DNA of 64,000 nucleotides from Balaenoptera acutorostrata (taxonomy: Eukaryota > Chordata > Mammalia > Artiodactyla > Balaenopteridae): positions 56,106,405-56,170,404 of the forward strand of contig NC_080067.1 of NCBI RefSeq assembly GCF_949987535.1, given 5' to 3'. Both the position numbers and the translations under genes were made by a program. The notes under the pieces are model-generated. The model was not told the origin of the DNA. It searched no databases and was given only the letters and a program-made list of their open reading frames with translations. Below are positions 56,786 to 64,000 of the stretch, one piece after another; within the stretch, counting starts at the first letter, position 1; every line of letters starts with the position of its first letter.

Positions 56786-57839
56786 TGAAAAAAACCCCCA
56801 GAAAAACAAAATGGAACTCTAAGCAAACTACAAGTAGAAACTTCCACAACTTGAAGAGGGCATCCCTCACATTTCCTATAGCTGACATCATGCTTAATGG
56901 TGAAAGATCGAATGCCTTTCTCTTAAGACTGGGTAAAAAGCAAGAATGCCTATGCCTTCCACTTCTATTCAACATTGTACCGGGAGTCCTAATCAGTAAA
57001 GGAAGAAGTAAAGGAAGATTGTAAAGGAAGAATTAAAACTGATTTACTCAGAACATGATCACTGTATGGAAATGGTTATGAAATCTCCAAAAACATGATA
57101 AGATCTTGCAAGTAAGCTTAGGAAAATTACAAGAAACAATGTCAGTATACAATAATCAATTGTTATACTAGCAACAAACAATTAGAAACTGAAAATTTTA
57201 AATACCATTTACAACAACATCAAAAACAACATACTTAAGGAAAGTTTAAACAAAAAATGTACTAGACTTAAACACTGAAAACTAAAAACGACTACTAAGA
57301 AAATTAAGGAAGAGCTCCATAATTAAAGAGATATACTATGTTCAATATTTTTTATCAATATTAAGATGTCAGTTTTCCCCAAATTTACCTATAGATTCCA
57401 TGCAATGCCAATCAAATCCGCAGAAGACTTTTTGTTTAGAAACTGACAAGGTGATTATAAATTTTATATGGAAATGCAAAAAATCTAAGATAGGAAAAAC
57501 CATTTTAAAAAAGAAAAACAAAGTTGGAGGAGCTACACTACCTGTTTCAAGATTTACTCTAAAGCAACATTAATCAAGATTATGGTGCCAGTATAAGAAT
57601 CAGATATAGAGCTCGACGTGTAAGAGGTAAAATAATAAGACTTCTAGAGGAAAATCTTTGTGACCTTTAGTTAGACAAAGATTCTTTTAGATAGGATGCA
57701 AAAAGCATGCACCAAAAAAGAAAGAGCTTAAACTGGACTTCATCAAGATTAAATCTTTTTCTCTTAAAATGACACTGATAAGAAAATAAAATTCAAGCCA
57801 TGTTTTTTGATAAAATATTTGCAAAACATAATCCTGATA

Positions 57840-57974
57840 GGGAGGGTGGGAGGGAGACACAAGAGGGAGGAGATATGGGGATATATGTATATGTATAGCT
57901 GATTCACTTTGTTATAAAGCAGAAACTAACACACCATTGTAAAGCAATTATACTCCAATAAAGATGTTAAAAAA
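57840..57974 (+). mobile_element. minimal L1 3' tail, 135 bp
   Basis: It contains only the last 135 bp of an L1 ('ggagggtgggagggagacac' to 'aataaagatgttaaaaaa'). It is flanked by a perfect atcctgata TSD at 57831-57839 and 57975-57983, inside the host L1M. It is similar to the 3' end of the L1 at 9536, with a few differences. Confidence 0.95.
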
Positions 57975-58875
57975 ATCCTGATATAGGACTTCTATCCAGA
58001 CAATATAAGGAATGTTACAACTCATGAACAACTCATGAAAAATGGGGAAAAGATTTAAACAGACACTTCACCAAAGAAGCTATGGGAACAACAAATGAAC
58101 ACATGAAAAAATGCTCATCCAAAATCATTAGTCATTAGGGAAGTGCGAGTTAAAACTGCGATGATACACACTGTAGGCCTATGAGAGGGCTCCGATTTAA
58201 AGACTTACAACACTAAATGTTGGCAAGGGTGTGGAGCAACTGGAAATCTCATACATTGCTGGTAGGAATGTAAAATAGCACACCCATTTTGGCACGGAGC
58301 TTTGCAATTTCTTAAAAAGTTAAATATGCACTGACCATGTAACCTAGAAATTTCACTCCTAAGTAATATTTACCCAAGAAAAATGAAAACAGATGTCCAC
58401 AAAAACACTTGTACATGAATGATCATAGCAGCTTCAAGATAACAAACATTTGGAAACAAGCCAAATGTCCATCCACATATGAATGGATGCACAAATTTGG
58501 TATATCTGTTCAACAGACTACTACCGAGAGGTATATAGAAATGAACAACAAATACATGCTACAACAGTAATGAATCTCAAAAACATTGTGCTGAGTGAAA
58601 GAAGCCAGATATAAAATGTATGATTACATTATATGAAATTCTAGATTTAGTAACCCAAATCAGATTAGTGGTAAGCTAGGGCTGGGGGCAGGAGCAGGTG
58701 ATTGGAATGGAGCAAAAGAGAACTTTGTGGGGTGATAGAAGTGTGCTGTATCTTGATTAGAGTAGTTACATGTGTGCATTCATTTGTCAAAATTCATGAA
58801 AATGTGCATTTAAAATAGATGCATTTTTATTATATGTAAACGATACCTCAAGAAATTTGATTTTTAAAAAATTGT

Positions 58876-59614
58876 GCAGAAGGCAGTCGTTTTGGAGAAC
58901 GTTTCTGCAGTTGCTATTCCCAACCGCTTGGCTATCTCACTCTTTCTCCCCTGACTTCTCCTCCCCCACTCTCACCCCCAGTTTCTGCTCTTAAGCCACA
59001 GCCTTCTTTCATTTGCCGGCTCTCCAAATATTTGGAGAGGTCTCTATCAATGGTTTCCTTCACCTACCCACCCACCCCCACCAAAGTCTCCTCTCCCACA
59101 GGTTAAACATTGCCAGTTCTTCAGTCATTCACATTTGATCAAGGTTAGAAACTATTCTAACCTTGATAAAAGTGGAACTGGAAAAGTTGTATGGCTTGAG
59201 CAGGGAGGCAAGATCTGGAAGGGTCATGAATACCCCAAACTAAGGAGCATAGTTGAAGGGCTGGGCAACCAAAACAAAGCAAACAAAAATATAAGTGTTT
59301 ACAGTGGAGAAATGTACAGGGGCCCAAATCATGCAAGGCCACATAAGCCATGGTCAAGATTTTGTTTCCTCCTAAGCAGGTTTTAAAAGGAAGGAGAGGC
59401 GATCCACCCCAGGGCAGCCTCCAGGTGCTGGGCCCAGAGAATTTCCTTCAAGTAGTTTCCCCTGCTGCACACTCCAGGGTACTAGCAATCTCAGTAGCTC
59501 CATCATCCTTGATACAATTTCTCTTTCAGATTTCCTGCACTCTAAAGTACAGTGCCTTTAAAATAGCATTTACAATTGTTTTGTCTCCTGTGTTCCCTTC
59601 TATTTATCAGCTCT
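58876..59614. other. unique sequence with a perfect hairpin, no gene seen
   Basis: No repeat is recognised. ORFs at 59135-59386 and 59350-59643 (plus) have no known domain. The hairpin at 59138-59167 is listed separately. Confidence 0.4.
59138..59167. repeat. perfect 13-bp inverted repeat with a 4-base loop
   Basis: The arms atcaaggttagaa (59138-59150) and ttctaaccttgat (59155-59167) are exact complements, separated by acta. The next outward pair mismatches and three further pairs then match. No tRNA, terminator or microRNA precursor of standard length is formed. Confidence 0.9.
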
Positions 59615-59805
59615 CTTGGCTCAACTATGTGCAGGTTATTTAACTCGGACAGCTTATTCAACTTCTCTGTCTTGTCACCTGTAGTATAAGGATAGCCATT
59701 GTAATAGTTTCAAAGTGTTACTACAATGATTAAATGTATTAAAATATGTGAGATGCTTTGAATATTTCCTGGTGCATAGTAAGCACTCTTTAAGTATTTT
59801 TTGTT
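59615..59805 (+). repeat. MIR SINE fragment
   Basis: The order 'gtgcaggttatttaactcgg', 'aagtgttactacaatgatta', 'gagatgctttgaatatttcc' and 'tggtgcatagtaagcactct' follows the MIR 3' half. It is old and noncoding. Confidence 0.7.
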
Positions 59806-60971
59806 ACTATTTGCCCAAGGATAAAGAGGAAAATCTTACAAGCTTCCAGACAGAATGAATAAGTTATCTGTAAAGGGTTGTGGGGAGGGGAAACAGGCTG
59901 GCAGTGAAATTCTCCTTTGCAACACTAGAAGGTAGAAGGCAGTGGAATGCATTTTCAAATTAAAAATCCTATGACCAGTTGCTATATATTTCACTTGTCA
60001 AAATGAAAGAAAGATATTATTACATGTGTAAAATGCACACCCTGCCACATAGTAAGTGCTCTGTGAGGCTTTTCTGTTGTTATTATTATTACACAGGGCC
60101 ACGATCTGAGACTTGAAATCTCCCTTCCTGGGTGATGACTATCTTCCACCTGCATTCCACACAGGCCATCGACTGCCACTCCTCACCTGACCCATCCTCC
60201 TCTCTGTTCTTTCCCGCTTACATTTCAATTTTTCCAGCCCCAGGAAGCCAGAAAGGATCTCACATTCCATCTAAATTAATAAAGTATCTCTCCCAATTTT
60301 GCCGGTTTGTGTTAAATATCAACAGATTTCTATTAGGGGAACAGAAAAAACAAGAATATACTTAATCTACTCAAAATCTTCAGAAATGTAAGAATCCTGG
60401 AAAATACCAGGACCAAAAGAGATTTTGCCTGTTTCATGAGGAAATCTCCCTTGCTTTTACTAAATGTTAAAGCTCCTAACTGTATTAAAAAGGATTTAAT
60501 ATAGTTGGAAAGTTCATTATTTCATGATTTGTATTATTTTTCAGTAGTTACCCTATTCTTTGATGTAACTGGCATTATTTCTTTAAAAACCAAATTGTTT
60601 CATTATTGCTAAATTTGAGATTGTTTACGAAAAGTGTAATTTGAAATTTTAAAATTCAGACTTTTATGAAGAGGAGGAAAGGGTTATGAAACCATCTAAA
60701 CCATATTTGCCAAGACTTTTATGTCTGAATTTTTATTCAGAGCAATGTAAGGGGAAAAGTAATTCTTATGTTTCTGATTCATTTATGCTTGAATCATCAA
60801 ATTGTTGTTTTTCTAAAAGCTATTTGATGTTCCACTAGCTTTTGAATCCTTTTAAGACTTTTTAATGTCTTTTTTCCCCCTCCTTACAGACTTTCTGCTC
60901 TCTGTGGGTTTTATCAGTCAAGTATGTGCCTTGTATTTAACCCATACTTATCAAAATCGAACCAGTTCATG
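59806..60971. other. unique sequence, possible MIR scrap, no gene seen
   Basis: A MIR-like scrap, 'cctgccacatagtaagtgct', lies near 60041. The ORF at 60132-60365 has no domain. The rest is AT-rich and unrecognised. Confidence 0.4.
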
Positions 60972-61125
60972 AACAGGCTCACTCTTACCTCGGGATCCTT
61001 GCACGGGTGCTTTTCTCTGCATGCAACATTCTTTCATGGTTAGCTACTGTATTTCCTTTGTCTAAAAGTCATCTTTTCAGCAAGGCTTACACTGACCTCC
61101 CTATTTAAAACTACAAAACTAAAAT
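60972..61125 (+). repeat. L2 LINE fragment
   Basis: The L2 text 'ctcgggatccttgcacgggt', 'catgcaacattctttcatgg' and 'gcaaggcttacactgacctc' is recognisable, with the usual tail absent. Confidence 0.65.
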
Positions 61126-61189
61126 GTAATCTGTGGCAACACACACAAGTAAACATGTAAATTAGCACAAAAACAACTTAGCTAAGTGA

Positions 61190-61315
61190 AACTTAGAATC
61201 AAAAAATACTGGCGGGACCTTGAAGTTTTCCTGGTCCAAATGTCTCATTTTACAGATGAAGCCTACAGAAGTTAAGTGGCTTCCCTCAGATCAGACAACC
61301 CATTAAATCCAGAAA
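61190..61315 (-). repeat. MIR-type fragment
   Basis: The sequence 'gtctcattttacagatgaag' and 'cctacagaagttaagtggct' is typical of an inverted MIR. Its boundaries are vague. Confidence 0.55.
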
Positions 61316-61329
61316 TCTAACAGGCGTCC

Positions 61330-61995
61330 CACACTCACCATGCCCCAAACTGAACTCTTGTTTTCCCCTGAATCCTGTTCCCAGTCTTGGTTGATGGTAA
61401 CACCATCCTTCCAGTTACTCAGGCCAAAAATCTTGCAATCATTCTTATCACCCTTTCTTTTACACCCCCATATCTAATCTATCAACAAATCCTGTTTGCT
61501 CTGCCTTCAAAATAGATACAGAATCCTCCCCCATCTACATCTACCACACTTGACCGTCATCTCACACCTAGATTACTGCAATAGTCTCCTAACTGGTCTC
61601 CTTGCTTTTACTCGTGCTCCCAACAGGCTATACTCAAGCAGTTAGCCAGACTGACCTCTTTAAAGCCATCAGTTCATGCTATTCTTGTGCTCTGTTCCAG
61701 ATCCTGTAATAGCTCCCCATTTATGTAGTGCCTCCAGAACCCTCCACCATTTGGCCTCCCATATCTTCCACTCCTCTACCCCTTGCTTGCTGCCCTTTAA
61801 ACATAGTGATCCCCTTGCTAGTCCTTGAACAATCCATGCACATTCCCACCTTAGGGTCTTTCACTGGCTCTCTCCGCTGCCTGGAATGCTTTTCTCCTAC
61901 ATATGTTTAAGGTATCTTCTTTGTTCAAAGCACTACTTTTCAATGAGTCCATATCAACCTTTTGGTTTTCTTTTCACTGTGGGTCCTTCCCTGAC
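61330..61995 (+). mobile_element. L2 LINE relic, ORF2 3' part
   Basis: The sense-strand L2 reads 'catgccccaaactgaactct', 'ccttccagttactcaggcca', 'caacaaatcctgtttgctct', 'gattactgcaatagtctcct', 'aactggtctccttgctttta', 'cctctaccccttgcttgctg' and 'gctgcctggaatgcttttct'. It covers the region after the reverse transcriptase. It breaks off before the standard 3' end. The ORFs at 61728-61910 and 61903-62094 are not the ancestral frame. Confidence 0.88.
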
Positions 61996-63149
61996 TTTGG
62001 ACTTTGGCATGATTCTTATTCATACTTGAACCTTTCTTGTTGTACCTCTCCTCAAACCAATCTTGTATCATTTGAAGAGTTCTTTAAACCATAAACCAAA
62101 AACCACCCCTTTGAAGTGGTGGCAGTGGGTGCCGGGAGAGAATGGACACCTACTGTCTGGGTCAGTGGCATTGAAACAGTTGTCACCTCAGCTTGCTGTC
62201 GTTATATGTCCTTGTCTCGTCTCTGGTGACACATATCCCAGTAACACAGGCATATTTGTGAGTATGAAAAGCATTAATTTGTTAAGTGTAAATATGTAAA
62301 ATAACGCACAATTTTTGTAACCTGTTTTGCTATTCCTTAATTTTTGATATACCCAGATCCTCAGCAGATGAAAACACTCCCATAGTTAGCTAGGTTCCAC
62401 CATCAGATGTTACTAGTCTGAAGACAAGCCTGATCTAAGGACTAGAGCTGCACCATTAGTTGGTGGGGAGACCGCTGCACTAAAGTGGTCCCCCATCCCA
62501 CCTCCCTTTTTGCCATTTGGCTTATGGCCTGAGCAATGTTGTAAACATAATGAACTCACCAGCTCCTCTTTCACCCTACTTCTACCAAGAACTTTCATCT
62601 AAGGATGCCACTTGGGGAGAATGTTTTTAGGGGGTGATCTATTGCTCTTCCTCCCCCTGGTTAAGACTCTGGTGCTTGAACCTCTCTCGACCTCTGGGAG
62701 GCCTTGTTTGGGAATCAGAAACCATTTCCATGGAGTGCTGAGGGGAAAGTCTGATTGCAGTAAATTGAGGATGAGGAATGATTGTGATCCCAGAGACTGT
62801 GGCTCTGAAGCATGTTCTTTGTCCTAAGAGCAAAATATGTTCTCTTTAGAAGGAGAAAAAATAATCAGAAAAAATTGTTAGCTTGGCTCTCTACATGGAA
62901 AATGTTCCTGTGTTATAACAATAAAAGATTTACTGCAGGCCTTTCTTAACATTCTCTCTATCATGCTCACTTCACACTTTTCCTTTGCTTATCTATTACT
63001 GGAACACCCTCCCCATCCTCTCTGCTTACCTAATGTCTGTTGCCACCAAACATCCATTCCTCTGTTTCTGAGAATATTTCACCACATTTCCTTTGAGAAG
63101 CCTCCTCCCCTGTTTTTGGTGAGATTGACTCCACTCTGATCTCTAGAGG
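61996..63149. other. unique sequence, no gene supported
   Basis: ORFs at 62063-62299, 62413-62598 (minus), 62612-62827 and 62639-62833 (minus) overlap on opposite strands and show no domain. No repeat was recognised. Confidence 0.4.
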
Positions 63150-63400
63150 TGGGCCCAGATCGGTTTAAAGCAATCACTATATCCCTTTACCCAGGCCACC
63201 ATGATTGGCTTAAGAATTGACACATACCCTAATCAGAGCCAACGAAGTGCTAGGATGCATTTACCAGGGATACTGGAAAAGAGACACTTCCTTGCTTTCT
63301 CTCAGGGCCTACTGGAAAAGATTCTATCTTCTCCTGGACAATGTGATGCAAAGCTGTGAGGTCTAGAACTGCTGTAGGCATTTTGCTGCCTGGAGGGAAA
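63150..63400. repeat. possible ancient interspersed repeat, unnamed
   Basis: The text 'gccaccatgattggcttaag' and 'ctaatcagagccaacgaagt' recalls the paired 'tgattggttcagg' and 'ccaatcagagc' motifs of some ancient LTR families. I cannot assign a family or ends. It could be unique DNA. Confidence 0.3.
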
Positions 63401-63519
63401 CTAGCTAACACTCTCTCTCAGTCTCTCTACCACAGACTTGGGTACTTTAGTACTAAATCATATCATTAGAGAATGGGCATAGTTATTTATAAATACTATA
63501 ATGATGATACTACTAAATA

Positions 63520-64000
63520 ATGTCAATAAAGCACATGGCTAAAGGTCACTAGATTTTTTTTTTTTAATTTATTTTTTGGCTGCATTAGGTCTTCGTTGCT
63601 GTGTGTGGGCTTCTCTAGTTGCTGCAAGTGAGCGTTACTCTTCGTTGCGATGCGCGGGCTTCTCACTGAGGTGGCTTCTCTTGTTTCGGAGCATGGGCTC
63701 TAGGTGCACAAGCTTCAGTAGTTGTAGCTCGCGGGCTCTAGAGCGCAGGCTCGGTAGTTGTGGTGCACGGGCTTACTTGCTCCGTGGCATGTGGGATTCC
63801 CGGACCAGGGCTCGAACCCGTGTCCCCTGCATTGGCAAGCGGATTCTTAATCACTGTGCCACCAGGAAAGTCCCAGGCCACTAGATGTAAATCCTGGAAA
63901 AGCCACTTGCTAGGTGTATGACCTGAGGAAAATTCCCTAAATTCTCCATGTGTCTGTTTTCTCACCTGTGAAACAGGAATAATACAAGCATATTAATTGC
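63520..64000 (+). repeat. MIR SINE interrupted by a CHR SINE, running past the window end
   Basis: After the SINE, 'gccacttgctaggtgtatga' (63901), 'cctgaggaaaattccctaaa' and 'gttttctcacctgtgaaaca' are the MIR core. The MIR continues to the last base of the window. Confidence 0.75.
63555..63874 (-). mobile_element. CHR-2-like SINE, full length
   Basis: The inverted copy starts with a T-rich tail and 'ggctgcattaggtcttcgtt' and ends with 'ctgtgccaccaggaaagtcc'. A 12-bp TSD, agg(t/c)cactagat, is at 63543-63554 and 63875-63886. The ORFs on both strands here are repeat-derived. Confidence 0.93.

Larger units (their letters stand above)
50415..58875 (+). mobile_element. ancient, nearly full-length L1M, broken by at least twelve insertions
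   Basis: Sense-strand L1M sequence can be followed across 8.5 kb. Its 5' region includes 'aacaactagaaaatcaggca' (50476) and ORF1-proximal 'gtgacacataaccaggtgaa' (51560) and 'acttccagagatgaaaaata' (51751). ORF2 appears as 'cccaactatatgccacctat' (53469), 'gttcaacactccgctcccag', 'gcagagggaaatttatagtt' (54671), 'cccgggctcagatggtttca'-like sequence near 55142, 'tgtaggaaaagcatttgaca' (56351) and 'tatagattccatgcaatgcc'. The 3' UTR follows, ending near 58875. Subtracting nested elements leaves about 5.5 kb. No frame survives. It acted as a landing site for SINEs, L1 tails and Tigger elements. Confidence 0.75.

Noticed and set aside
1..64000. Undescribed defence, biosynthetic or regulatory gene system
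   Set aside because: No run of co-oriented, well-formed genes exists; the window is repeat-rich mammalian noncoding DNA.

Overview
This window is vertebrate nuclear DNA from a mammal, almost certainly a cetacean (whale or dolphin). The main evidence is about fifteen copies of tRNA-derived SINEs of the CHR type. These have the 'cttccctggtggcgcagtgg' head and the 'acccaacgcagccaaaaata' tail, and known families of this kind are confined to cetaceans, hippos and ruminants. The L1 3' ends (ctgattcactttgttataaagc ... ccaataaagatgttaaa) also fit the whale/dolphin type, and no ruminant-specific BovB, Bov-tA or Bov-A2 elements were seen. Genus or species cannot be told from the sequence alone.

I found no exon or gene of the host that I can support, and no rRNA, stand-alone tRNA, CRISPR array, operon or bacterial system. 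The base composition, the short random ORFs and the density of nested retroposons indicate an intergenic region or a very large intron. Every long ORF I could explain lies inside a transposable element. The window is therefore annotated as layered transposon history.

Layout: 1-9.1 kb is mostly old unique sequence with two adjacent L1M 3' pieces (3.1-4.7 kb) and one CHR SINE (6.2-6.6 kb). At 9.16-13.4 kb an MLT1 LTR is split by a 3.75-kb 5'-truncated L1 with perfect target-site duplications (TSDs). The 13.4-21 kb part has MIR and L2 relics, two further L1 tails, a 107-bp tandem duplication and an AT microsatellite. The 21-24 kb stretch is largely unique and includes a CpG-retaining segment. 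The 24-31 kb stretch has L2 fragments, one unusually long L2 copy with a decayed reverse transcriptase, and a 113-bp tandem triplication built across a DNA-transposon/LTR junction. The 32-48 kb stretch is dominated by L1 relics, several carrying nested SINEs, an MLT1 LTR or Tigger-type DNA transposons. The 50.4-58.9 kb stretch is the wreck of one ancient plus-strand L1M, broken by at least twelve later insertions. The last 5 kb holds MIR and L2 remnants, a perfect 13-bp hairpin and a CHR SINE inside a MIR.

The elements act only on one another: L1 enzymes supplied the machinery that mobilised the CHR SINEs, and TSDs plus nesting give a relative time order. L2, MIR, MER5-like, Tigger and MLT1 copies are oldest, then L1M, then the ctgattcactttg-type L1s, then the CHR SINEs. 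I did not find an undescribed biological system. The strongest points for follow-up are the two tandem duplications, the nested-insertion chronologies and two unique segments that could be conserved noncoding elements. Family names come from pattern recognition, not database searches.
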